A stretch of 64,000 nt of DNA, taken from assembly GCA_020846635.1 (NCBI GenBank), contig JADLDO010000028.1:806001-870000 (forward strand), read 5' to 3'. The stretch comes from Caldilineaceae bacterium. Lineage in GTDB: Bacteria > Chloroflexota > Anaerolineae > Caldilineales > Caldilineaceae. The notes under the pieces are model-generated. The model ran no database searches. It had not been told where the DNA came from and saw only the letters and a program-made list of their open reading frames with translations. Made by a program: the position numbers and the translations under genes. Every line of letters starts with the position of its first letter. Within the stretch, counting starts at the first letter, position 1. Of this stretch, positions 35,150 to 43,124 are shown one piece after another.

Positions 35150-36692
35150 TCATCGTCAGCGCAAATGTGCCGTCATTGGCGGGCACAAGGTAGAACTCAG
35201 ACTGTGACCCCACCCTAAAGGCCGCCCCGCGCAGGCTCTCGGCAGGGGCCAGCGTAAAGGGCATGACAGGCTCGCTCTCTAGCGCGCTGTTGTCGCAGCC
35301 CACGGCAATGCCAAAGCGCGCCGCCAGTCGCCGCATCACCGTCGCCACCCCTGCCACCGTTCCATCGTTGAGAATCGCGGGCCGCCGGCAGCGCGCTGTT
35401 CCCAGCCATCCCACCGCGTCCAACGCCACCACCTTGACGCGCTCTGTCCCCTGTTCCACACGTACAATAATCGCCCGAAAGGATTCACTCCCGCTCTGGA
35501 GAGCCCCTTGATCCTCCCAACTCAGCGTGCGGTTGACGACGAGAATTTGCCCCACAGCCAGGGATGCAGCCCTCGCCGCAAACTCGATTTCGAGCGTATG
35601 GTCATCATAGCTGTACCGGATCGGCTCCAGCGTCGTTTCGGTCGCCGGCTGGTATGCCCCACGATAGACGACCGTGTCACCCACCAGATAGACATCCACC
35701 CCCTGCAAGGAATTGCCCACGCTGCACAGGCACGCATAGGGCTGGCTGTTGACACCGGCGATCTCCGGCAGCGCCACCGGCTCGTCAACGAGGCTCTCCG
35801 TGCTGCTGAACAACCCCGCCACGCCCAGATAAATCCCTGCGCCATAGGCCCCCTCACCAGACACGCCGAGGATACAGGCGGCCTCCGGCAGTTGGCAGAA
35901 ACGATAATAGGCCAACTCCAGCCCAAACAGCCCCGCCTGTGTCTGGTCAACGTCCTGCGCACCGCTGTAGACCCCAGCCGCCTTGCTGAGTACGCGCAGC
36001 TTGCTTGCTCCCAGCCCACGTTGGCGAAAGACCAAGACGCTGTGCGCGCTGGTCGCCGCGCCATAGGCATCAATGCCTGCTGCTCTCCATCCTGGGAGAT
36101 AGGCATGCGTGACCCAACTTGTGCCATTGTGATAGCCAAAGCGCGGCGTGTAAGTGCCGCCGCTTTGCGTGGTAAAGCCAAAAAACCAGGGCCCGTTCAC
36201 CGTCGTACCATTGTCGATATAGGCTGCCACCAGATCCAAGACCGCATCGCCGCCGCTGTAGACCGTGACCGCGCCGCTCCAACTGCTGCCATTGTTGGCG
36301 CTTTCGATATACTGCACATGGTTGCTGCTGTTGATGTAGAAGAGCCGGATCGTGCTGCCGCCCGGTATGCGTATGGCTGCCACGCTCAGCATGGTCGCCG
36401 CGACTAGGGTTGTGGGTGTCAAACCGCTCCAACTCGCTGCCAGGTGTGGGCTTGAGATGGTGTATTGCTGCAAGGCTCCACTGTTGGCCTGGAATTTGAG
36501 AATGGATCCATTCGCCAATCCCACCGCCGTCGTGGGCCGGAAGGCGCTCTGCCCGCTGTTCGCCACCAACTCGCTCCATACCAGGGCGGGCGCTGCCGGG
36601 TTCTGCCCACGCGCCTCCACCGTACAGGTCACCCTGGATCGTGGCGAACGCACCCGCTGTACCGCTTCAAGATCACCAGATATTTGTCGCAT
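35118..36692 (-). CDS. Phage tail fibre/spike-like protein
   Basis: A 524-residue beta-rich protein. The N-terminal half has BNR/propeller-like repeats (FQANSGALQQYTI, FYINSSNHVQYIESANNG, RFGYHNGTSWVTH), followed by a domain of unknown type. AGGAG precedes the ATG, 15 bp after the adaptor stop. It is probably a receptor-binding or minor virion protein. Its stop overlaps the fibre C-terminal frame, so the intact product may be about 640 residues. Confidence 0.6.
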   Translation of the reverse strand: MRQISGDLEAVQRVRSPRSRVTCTVEARGQNPAAPALVWSELVANSGQSAFRPTTAVGLANGSILKFQANSGALQQYTISSPHLAASWSGLTPTTLVAATMLSVAAIRIPGGSTIRLFYINSSNHVQYIESANNGSSWSGAVTVYSGGDAVLDLVAAYIDNGTTVNGPWFFGFTTQSGGTYTPRFGYHNGTSWVTHAYLPGWRAAGIDAYGAATSAHSVLVFRQRGLGASKLRVLSKAAGVYSGAQDVDQTQAGLFGLELAYYRFCQLPEAACILGVSGEGAYGAGIYLGVAGLFSSTESLVDEPVALPEIAGVNSQPYACLCSVGNSLQGVDVYLVGDTVVYRGAYQPATETTLEPIRYSYDDHTLEIEFAARAASLAVGQILVVNRTLSWEDQGALQSGSESFRAIIVRVEQGTERVKVVALDAVGWLGTARCRRPAILNDGTVAGVATVMRRLAARFGIAVGCDNSALESEPVMPFTLAPAESLRGAAFRVGSQSEFYLVPANDGTFALTMITPGTSDSRE

Positions 36693-36707
36693 CCCTGCTC
36701 CTATCTC

Positions 36708-37316
36708 TCACTCCAGGCCGATATTTCCCCAGCGCAGTTGTCCTAGTGGGGGAATGTGGCTCGTTGCCTCCTGCGCGCGCTTGCGAAACGTCATTGCCAT
36801 CCCTGCGAGCTGCCTGCCTGCATCCGTGGGCAGCGCCGGATTCTCGCTGATCTGCCGTTGGCGCAGTTCACAGGCAAAGGCCGCGGCCCACAACCCCACC
36901 AACGCCCGCTGTGCATCCGGTACGGTGGTCGCCGTCGCGCTGTCCAAATCCTCAATCGTATGTAGCTTGGAATGGCGCACGCGGATCGTCTCGCCCACCG
37001 CAGGCTCTACCGCCGTAAAGTAGAGCTTGTTCTGCCCCATCGATCGCCAGGGTGTCAAAGTGCGGGCAAAGTCCCAACCCTCCTGCCAGGGGTACGCTGC
37101 GGCCAGCACAGCATAAATGCCGGTGAGCGACGAAAGATCCTGCTCATAGCCCGTACTCTCCACCGTGAAACTCGTCTCATAGACCAAGAGTAGATTCAAC
37201 TCACCCAACCCGCGCCGCAATGCCTCATCCAGCAGCGCGTTGGACCAGGTAGAGGCATCCACCGTCGTTGCCAGCAGATTGTGCAGATCGCTCCGATAGT
37301 CCGCTAGAAGTGCCAT
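36708..37316 (-). CDS. Phage head-completion/adaptor-like protein
   Basis: A 202-residue mostly helical protein with a short beta insertion. The start MALLADYRSDLHNLL, followed by WSNALLDEALRRGLGELN, resembles gp6/neck-type connector proteins that fit below the portal. AAGGAG precedes the ATG. It is located after the capsid and before the fibre, as expected for a connector. Confidence 0.5.
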   Translation of the reverse strand: MALLADYRSDLHNLLATTVDASTWSNALLDEALRRGLGELNLLLVYETSFTVESTGYEQDLSSLTGIYAVLAAAYPWQEGWDFARTLTPWRSMGQNKLYFTAVEPAVGETIRVRHSKLHTIEDLDSATATTVPDAQRALVGLWAAAFACELRQRQISENPALPTDAGRQLAGMAMTFRKRAQEATSHIPPLGQLRWGNIGLE

Positions 37317-37340
37317 TTCTTCTCCTTCATCCTTCCTGCT

Positions 37341-37610
37341 TTATCCTTTCTGCGGCATCTTTCCATAGACCGCCACCAACCACGGGTCCAGCGCATACTC
37401 CTCCAACATCACCTCCACCAAGCTTCGCAGCCTGCCTTGTCGTGCCGCCTCCACCGCGGCAAACCAGCCCATATTGGCGGCTCGTCCATCAAAGGGAATC
37501 CGTCCGGCCTCCACCTGTGCCAGCGCCAACAGCCGCCGCAGCGACCCCTCATCGGCATACAGCAGCGCCACCCGCTCCGCCACCACCTGTACCAGCCCCA
37601 ATTCCTCCAT
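37341..37610 (-). CDS. EAD1-like small protein inside the phage cassette
   Basis: An 89-residue helical protein. LRRLLALAQVEAGRI, then AVEAARQGRLRSLVEVMLEEY and DPWLVAVYG follow the pattern of effector-associated domain 1 (EAD1), a death-like adaptor domain in bacterial conflict systems. GGTGGAGT precedes the ATG at 37610. It lies between the capsid and connector genes. It could instead be a small virion or packaging protein that matches by chance. Confidence 0.45.
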   Translation of the reverse strand: MEELGLVQVVAERVALLYADEGSLRRLLALAQVEAGRIPFDGRAANMGWFAAVEAARQGRLRSLVEVMLEEYALDPWLVAVYGKMPQKG

Positions 37611-37621
37611 ACTCCACCTTA

Positions 37622-37695
37622 AAGGATGAGGGATGAAGGCGGAGAAGAACTCGTGTTGGTACTCTCTGCCTTTCATCCTTCATAATTCATCCCTT
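37622..37695. repeat. GGATGAGGGATGA inverted element, second copy
   Basis: AAGGATGAGGGATGAAGGC pairs partly with GCCTTTCATCCTTCATAATT, in the gap between the capsid stop and the EAD1-like start. It shares its arms and the GCGGAGA centre with the element at 34689-34768. Confidence 0.55.
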
Positions 37696-37700
37696 CTCTC

Positions 37701-39794
37701 TTAGTCGGTGACGTTGTTTTTGCCGATGCCGGTGTAGGTGGCGATGCCATAGCCCCACCAGTCGCGCACCTTAACGGGCAATGTGTCGTTCGTGAACATC
37801 AGGCCGGAACTCTCGCTTGTCACCTCATAGATCTCCGGCATGGGGTGCTGCCCACCCTGCGGTGCGTTGGCATAGGCCATGTGGATCACCGGATGCAGAC
37901 GTGGATCGACCATGTAGGCCCAATCGGTCGCATCCGTCCACTCCGGCACCGGAATCGGCACCGGGCGCGGATCGCCCAGACGGCTCTCGCCGTAGGGGTT
38001 CACTGTTTGTGCTGTGCCCGCGGTAGAGGGCTTGCCCACATCCCCTGACCCGTAGCCAAATTCTGACAACGCATCGTCGTATAACTCAATCGGCACAAGG
38101 ACAAAGGTCGGCCATAATCCTAGCGGCTTGCTTGTTCCCGGAATCTGCTGCTCCCAGATGCGTGTGCGCGCGGCTGCCCAGCCGGCAGTGTCGAAGGCCG
38201 CGGTGCCGAGGTTGCCGTGGTTGTTGTGGAAAAGCGCGGTCGAATCTTCCGCCAGCGTTGGCCCGGCGCCGCTGGCTGTGGTGAAGATAGAGGCAATCGC
38301 CGCGCTGCGCGTACGCACGCTTGCCTGTACCATCGCCCGCGGGATCGCCTGAATGCGCTGGATGTCGCTGCGCCGGATGGTTTCCAGCGTGATGCCGACA
38401 TAGTGACCATACTTGGTGAAGGAGAGCGACTCCTTGCTGTCGCCGACAGTCGCCTCGGTGTAGGCCGCACCCTCTGTGACAGTGGGCAGGTTGGCAAGGC
38501 CATCGACCATGATGAGCTGTACGTCGTGCGTCGAGCCATCGTGTGGGGCAACGTCTACGATGCGCTCGTACCAACGATAGGTTGCCATGTTCTCATAATG
38601 CATTTGCACAGCTTTGTTAAAGGCATTAACGACCATGCCTGCCAGCGTTGTGGTGCTGGCGGTAGCTAGCTGCGACCACTCCGGGTTAAAGGCTCCACGC
38701 CACTCATAGTCTCCTGTGATGGCGTGATATAGTTCGCGGATCGAGCGCATAGTCGGCACCGGCAGCGGTTCTTGGCGTACGCCAAAGACCCAGTTGAGCG
38801 CGCTTTGTACGCGGTCTTGGGGTGTGGTCATGCTGTTTTCGGTGATGACGGGACGGATGCCGCGCACGATCTGCGCGCTCAGGCGCGCGCCTTCGGCTTT
38901 GCGCTGTGTCTCGATCAGGTGCGCCGCCGCAGCAGCGTCTTTCCCCTGTGCTGCTGTCATGACGACTTCTTGACCCTCCTGGCTTAACCCTGAACTGCGG
39001 ATCAACTGCTCCACGCGCAGGGCATCCATCTCGGCGCGGAAGGCGCGTACCATTGCGGCGGTATCCTCCCCAAGCTGGGTGTGTGCTGGCGCAACAACCT
39101 TCAACGACCCATCTGGCAAAACAATTGTCTTCTCCGGCATACTGCTCTCCTTTAAGATGCATAGCTGTTCGATAATTCGTGTACCTTGTACTGCGGGCGC
39201 GTTGACCGCGCTCGTCTCCTTTCCGCGCGGCCCCACAAAGATTAGCTCACACATCTGCTCCCCTCCCTGGCCCGGCGTGGGATACTTCTGACCGGGCCAG
39301 TGGTTGCACTCCATCCAGTCATGCCCACACACGCTGCACTCCACCCCCTCGAAATACCAACCAATCGAGAAGCGGTCGATCACCCCCTCCAGAAAATCAC
39401 GCATCCCCCGTTCGGTGGTCAGCCGGATCGTCTGCTGGAATTCTGCGCCGACCAATGACGAGGCGAGGATGATGCCGTCTCTTGCGCCGACATCATTGAC
39501 ATTGTGATTGCGCAGGAAAGGCATTTCCACAAAGCTACCGGCAAAGGCCGCCAGGTCGCTCGCCCGAAAGCGCGTATGGTTAGAATTTGGCCCATCGCGG
39601 AAAACCACCGCGCGAAAAACCAACTCCTCCAGTTCGCCCGTCTTCAACTTCGCCTTCAACTCCGCCCGCCGCGATGGAGTCAATAGGCTCCCCTGCACAA
39701 ACAACTGCGCCTGTGAACCGATTGGGTACGGCTCCGAATAGACCGCATCACCAAAACCCCCCAACGGATACCCCACATCACCTCGCTTGCTCAT
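37701..39794 (-). CDS. Prohead protease - scaffold - major capsid fusion
   Basis: A 697-residue single ORF. Residues 1-215 look like a phage prohead serine protease: His97 (MPFLRNHN), Ser143 (DRFSIGW) and the late ETSAVNAPA segment, with a Cys-x2-Cys/Cys-x-His zinc-knuckle-like insertion (C153, C156, C163, H165). Residues about 219-345 are helical and charged, like a delta/scaffold domain. Residues about 345-697 resemble an HK97/Mu-gpT-type major capsid (LFHNNHGN, PTFVLVP, TNDTLPVKVRDWWGYG). An internal ATG at 39140 (Met219) has AAAGGAG 6 nt upstream, so a nested 479-residue scaffold-capsid product is likely. Confidence 0.75.
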   Translation of the reverse strand: MSKRGDVGYPLGGFGDAVYSEPYPIGSQAQLFVQGSLLTPSRRAELKAKLKTGELEELVFRAVVFRDGPNSNHTRFRASDLAAFAGSFVEMPFLRNHNVNDVGARDGIILASSLVGAEFQQTIRLTTERGMRDFLEGVIDRFSIGWYFEGVECSVCGHDWMECNHWPGQKYPTPGQGGEQMCELIFVGPRGKETSAVNAPAVQGTRIIEQLCILKESSMPEKTIVLPDGSLKVVAPAHTQLGEDTAAMVRAFRAEMDALRVEQLIRSSGLSQEGQEVVMTAAQGKDAAAAAHLIETQRKAEGARLSAQIVRGIRPVITENSMTTPQDRVQSALNWVFGVRQEPLPVPTMRSIRELYHAITGDYEWRGAFNPEWSQLATASTTTLAGMVVNAFNKAVQMHYENMATYRWYERIVDVAPHDGSTHDVQLIMVDGLANLPTVTEGAAYTEATVGDSKESLSFTKYGHYVGITLETIRRSDIQRIQAIPRAMVQASVRTRSAAIASIFTTASGAGPTLAEDSTALFHNNHGNLGTAAFDTAGWAAARTRIWEQQIPGTSKPLGLWPTFVLVPIELYDDALSEFGYGSGDVGKPSTAGTAQTVNPYGESRLGDPRPVPIPVPEWTDATDWAYMVDPRLHPVIHMAYANAPQGGQHPMPEIYEVTSESSGLMFTNDTLPVKVRDWWGYGIATYTGIGKNNVTD
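39140..39155 (-). promoter_or_regulatory. Internal ribosome-binding site and start for scaffold-capsid
   Basis: On the minus strand, CTTAAAGGAGAGCAGTATG places a consensus Shine-Dalgarno 6 nt before an in-frame ATG (Met219 of the fusion). It is stronger than expected by chance and lies exactly at the protease/scaffold boundary. Confidence 0.6.
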
Positions 39795-39872
39795 CCTTCT
39801 TCCCCCTCTCTGCGGCTCCGCGCCTCCGAGCGAGCTTTCTCTCCTTCATCCCTCATCCTTCATCCCTTTCCT
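39795..39872. repeat. Junction repeat: RRGATGA heptamers plus partial GGAGACGC-type element
   Basis: Between the portal stop and the capsid-fusion start there are TCCTTCATCCCTCATCC-type repeats (minus strand GGATGAGGGATGA) and a partial copy of the CTCTGCGGCTCCGCGCCTC repeat. It overlaps the 3' end of the portal gene. Confidence 0.5.
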
Positions 39873-41196
39873 TCTCTCCTTCCGCCAAGATTGCGTCCAC
39901 CTCCGCCTGCCCCACCGACTCGCCGATGAATTTGATAAAGAGACGCAGGGCCATCGCCCGGAAGGCCGTTCCCTTCCCGATCAGCCGCGCCATCCCCTCC
40001 AGGCTGTTGGCGAGCGCGACAGCAGCGCTGGCGAGTGACTGGTTATCCTCCGGGCTGATGTCCGGCGTAACGGCTTGCAGTTCGGCTGCATGAAGCTGCG
40101 CCTTGTCTGGATTTACAACTCGGTAGCGCGCATAGGCCTGTAAGGTGAGATCGGTCAACATCCAGGCCAAGTACGCCTGCCGTCGCCGCAAAAAGCGTCG
40201 TCGCTGTTCGGCCATTGCCTGCCCGGTGGCTAAATTCGAATCCTCCCCCTCTCCCAGATCGAGCAGCGCCGTTCCCGGCCCACCCGCCACAATCATCCAG
40301 CGAATCGCCCGCCCATCCTTCTCCGCATCAGCAGCATGTAAGTTGGGTGAGACAGCCTCCCATGTCTCTGCACCCTCCTCGGCAATAATCACACTCCCAG
40401 CCTCCGGCGGCGTACGATAGCGCTCCTCCAACGCGCCGCGCAGCCGGGCGGGAACCTTCACAATCCACAAAAAAGCGCGCATCGCCGCATTCAACCGCAC
40501 TCGATCTTCCAGCCAGCGGTTATAGCGGCGCAGCCAGGGCAGAATGGGCGCGAGATCGCTCTCCCCGCGAATCGCCCCCACGGGACGGTTGACCGCATAG
40601 TGGAGCATCAACGGCTGATCAACCTGCCCTGTCTCCGCGCCCAAAGGACTTCCGCCAACCCCCATCCACCACTTCTCGGCCTCCCCTGGCCCCGTTTCCT
40701 CCTGATAACGCAGCTCTCGCTCATAGTCGTCCGGGTCAAAGTCCACGCTGCGGATCAGGCACGCCGGAACAGTGCGGATGGCGGACATGCCGCTGACTGG
40801 ATTCGTAAACAAGACCGGAAACAACTCGCCGCTGCGGCTCAACTCATCGCTCCACTCATCGACGCGCAGCTCCATGCGGTTTTGCTGCCAAAACTCCGCC
40901 AAAAAGCGCTGCACGTCCCGCTTCTCACAGTGCAGCGTGATGCCATTGCCCACCGTGTACGACGTGATCAGCCCGACCAACCGCCGCGCCAGCGGATTCC
41001 GACGCCACGCCTCGCGCGCATCCTCAAACTCCTGAAAAAGCTCATGCCAGGGCTTATCCAGCGCCGTTCCCCCTGGGCGCAGCACTAACCCATCCTCGCG
41101 ATGCCCCACCGGAACCACCGTCACACCCGCATGGCGACCCAACCACTTAATGACTTGCCCCCGCCACGCCTGCACCAACACTCTCGAATGTGTCAT
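39853..41196 (-). CDS. Phage portal protein
   Basis: A 447-residue portal of the lambda/Mu-type range. Helical N-terminus, then VGLITSYTVGNGITLHCEK, RTVPACLIRSVDFD, LEDRVRLNAAMRAFLWIVKV and a C-terminal helical stem. It would form the dodecameric DNA entry ring to which the terminase docks. The ATG is preceded by heptameric GGATGA repeats that can serve as a Shine-Dalgarno. It lies 30 bp after the terminase large-subunit stop. Confidence 0.8.
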   Translation of the reverse strand: MTHSRVLVQAWRGQVIKWLGRHAGVTVVPVGHREDGLVLRPGGTALDKPWHELFQEFEDAREAWRRNPLARRLVGLITSYTVGNGITLHCEKRDVQRFLAEFWQQNRMELRVDEWSDELSRSGELFPVLFTNPVSGMSAIRTVPACLIRSVDFDPDDYERELRYQEETGPGEAEKWWMGVGGSPLGAETGQVDQPLMLHYAVNRPVGAIRGESDLAPILPWLRRYNRWLEDRVRLNAAMRAFLWIVKVPARLRGALEERYRTPPEAGSVIIAEEGAETWEAVSPNLHAADAEKDGRAIRWMIVAGGPGTALLDLGEGEDSNLATGQAMAEQRRRFLRRRQAYLAWMLTDLTLQAYARYRVVNPDKAQLHAAELQAVTPDISPEDNQSLASAAVALANSLEGMARLIGKGTAFRAMALRLFIKFIGESVGQAEVDAILAEGEKERDEG

Positions 41197-41226
41197 TCTT
41201 CATCCCTCATCCTTCATCCCTTCCCA
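41197..41226 (-). repeat. RRGATGA heptamer array at the portal start
   Basis: On the minus strand AGGGATGAAGGATGAGGGAT continues in 7-nt steps into the portal ATG. The units carry GGA and extra out-of-frame ATGs. Confidence 0.6.
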
Positions 41227-42741
41227 TCACCACTTTTCCTCATCAATCCCTGCCAGCGGGTCCACCGGCGGCACAGCCACACTGCCCTCGCCGCGGCCAT
41301 GCCCATAGACCAGCGCGGCCACAGCCAGCGCAAACGAATCCGCCCGATCATCCTGCAAGCCCTGGGGCGCACGCAGCGTGCTCGCCTCGATGCTCGCCAA
41401 CTGGCTTGCTGTCTCCGGGCTGCGTATCTTGCACACGCCGTCGCGCACTGCCTGCGCCAGCGCGTCATACAGGAGTGGCTTGCCTTTTACATTGCTCAAC
41501 CAGCCGGGCCGCCCATCGTAGCCCTCCAGCACCTTTGTCTGCCCCGCTTCGCGCAGCGCGCGGATCACGCTGTGCCCATGATTGTTGCGCTCGACCAGGG
41601 CCGGGGCGTGGTTGTAATAGTGGCTAATTCGGACGATTGCATGGGCAAAAGCCCCCGGTTCCACCTTCCCCACCAGATTCGCCACCTCCTCCCAACTCTC
41701 TGCATCCAACACCGTCGCCACCGAATCATCCGAGTTCGGGTTCCCCTCTGCCGGATCCACGCCGATTACATAGAGCCGCCCCACGCGCACCGGCACATAG
41801 ACCGTCAGCCCAGGCATAGCGGGTGCTTCGTACTCCGTGGCAACCGGCAACTCCTTGATGACTCGCTTCAGCCACTCGTAGGGGATGCGCCGGTCTAGCT
41901 GTTCTGGGGCCAACGCTTCCTCCGCTGTCGCTGGATACTCCGCATAAAAGTCGTCATGCGTGCCGCGCTGTGCATACATCTCTGCCTTTGTGCGTCTGTG
42001 CCACTCCGGGTCGCGGCCAGGGCGGCTCTGCCAGGGCAAGAAGATTGCCCGATAGTCACCCACTCCCTGCAACGCCGCGCGAAAGAGATTCTTAAAGGCG
42101 CTAACGGGTCGCCGCTTGTCGCTGGTCGAAACCAGAAAGAGCTTGCCGCCTGCATCAATCGTCGGCTTGACCCCGTTCAGGAATTGCCCTAAGTCCGGCA
42201 CAAAATCAGCCTCATCCACCAACGCCAGCGTCCCCGTATACGACCGTCCCCCTTTGGTACTAAAGGCCAAAGCCCGGCTGCCGTTGCTCAACATCCACAC
42301 CGTCTCGCTCTGCCGGAGGACTCGCCGCGCCTGCATCCACGCCGGCAAACGTGCATACATTCCCCGCAGCCGCTCCAGCAGTTCCACCGCTTCCGCCTCG
42401 CGCAAACTAAAGAGCAAGACCGTGGCGGGCGCTTGGTAGATCAGCAGCCAGAGCGCATAGGCCAGGCAAAGCCACGAAATCCCCAACTGTCGCGCCTTCA
42501 ACACCACCAACATGCGTTCATCCACCATGCGCCCCAGCGTCATCGCCTGGGCGGGCCAAAGCCGGAAGGGCAGCCACGCCTGTTCCGTGGCGTTGTAGAG
42601 CCAGCCATAGCGCATGGCGAAATAGCGCACATCGGTATAGCACTTCAGCCATTCCATCTGGATTTGCAGCGGTGTCAGCGTTAGCGCGGGCAACTGCCTG
42701 AGGGGGGATGGCGCAATGCCCGACCTCGTCTGCATCACCAT
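41227..42741 (-). CDS. Phage terminase large subunit
   Basis: A 504-residue packaging motor. The ATPase has a Walker A-like LKARQLGISWLCLAYAL (about residue 82) and Walker B TLALVDEADFV; the nuclease half has GVDPAEGNPNSDDS and a late acidic segment. AAGGA precedes the ATG at 42741, which overlaps the stop of the small membrane protein gene. It would translocate and cut DNA into the prohead with the TerS-like and portal proteins. Confidence 0.9.
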   Translation of the reverse strand: MVMQTRSGIAPSPLRQLPALTLTPLQIQMEWLKCYTDVRYFAMRYGWLYNATEQAWLPFRLWPAQAMTLGRMVDERMLVVLKARQLGISWLCLAYALWLLIYQAPATVLLFSLREAEAVELLERLRGMYARLPAWMQARRVLRQSETVWMLSNGSRALAFSTKGGRSYTGTLALVDEADFVPDLGQFLNGVKPTIDAGGKLFLVSTSDKRRPVSAFKNLFRAALQGVGDYRAIFLPWQSRPGRDPEWHRRTKAEMYAQRGTHDDFYAEYPATAEEALAPEQLDRRIPYEWLKRVIKELPVATEYEAPAMPGLTVYVPVRVGRLYVIGVDPAEGNPNSDDSVATVLDAESWEEVANLVGKVEPGAFAHAIVRISHYYNHAPALVERNNHGHSVIRALREAGQTKVLEGYDGRPGWLSNVKGKPLLYDALAQAVRDGVCKIRSPETASQLASIEASTLRAPQGLQDDRADSFALAVAALVYGHGRGEGSVAVPPVDPLAGIDEEKW

Positions 42742-43124
42742 CTCTCGTCCTTTTTCTCCTGCTCTTGCTCTGAACCGCTGACCCCCACGCCGCTTTGCTC
42801 CTGGACAGCGACCGCGTGTACGAGTGTGCTAAAGAGGCGCGTCATACCATCCTCAAAGGCAACCGAGCCGATAAAGATGCCCAGCACCCAGGTCAGCGCC
42901 TCAACTGCGCGCGCACCGTCGATCTCGCCCAGCCACCAGAGCAGCAGCGTTGCCGCCACCCCAATCACCCCGGCCCATACCTTGCGACTCTGCAAGACGC
43001 CTGCCAGTTTGGGATGCAGCCGGATTCCTCCTTCGTATAGGTGCAATGCCTGTCTCCCTCTCTCTTTCTCTGTGATTTCTTCCTCGCTTCTTACTCTCTC
43101 GCTGTATTGATATGGGTCACTCAT
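42735..43124 (-). CDS. Small two-TM membrane protein, holin-like candidate
   Basis: A 129-residue protein with two hydrophobic segments (VWAGVIGVAATLLLWWLG and ALTWVLGIFIGSVAFEDG) and charged ends, including a KK-rich tail. It overlaps both neighbours (ATGA with TerS, 7 bp with TerL). Size and topology fit holins, but a place between the terminase subunits is unusual for a holin and no endolysin is near. Confidence 0.5.
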   Translation of the reverse strand: MSDPYQYSERVRSEEEITEKERGRQALHLYEGGIRLHPKLAGVLQSRKVWAGVIGVAATLLLWWLGEIDGARAVEALTWVLGIFIGSVAFEDGMTRLFSTLVHAVAVQEQSGVGVSGSEQEQEKKDERW

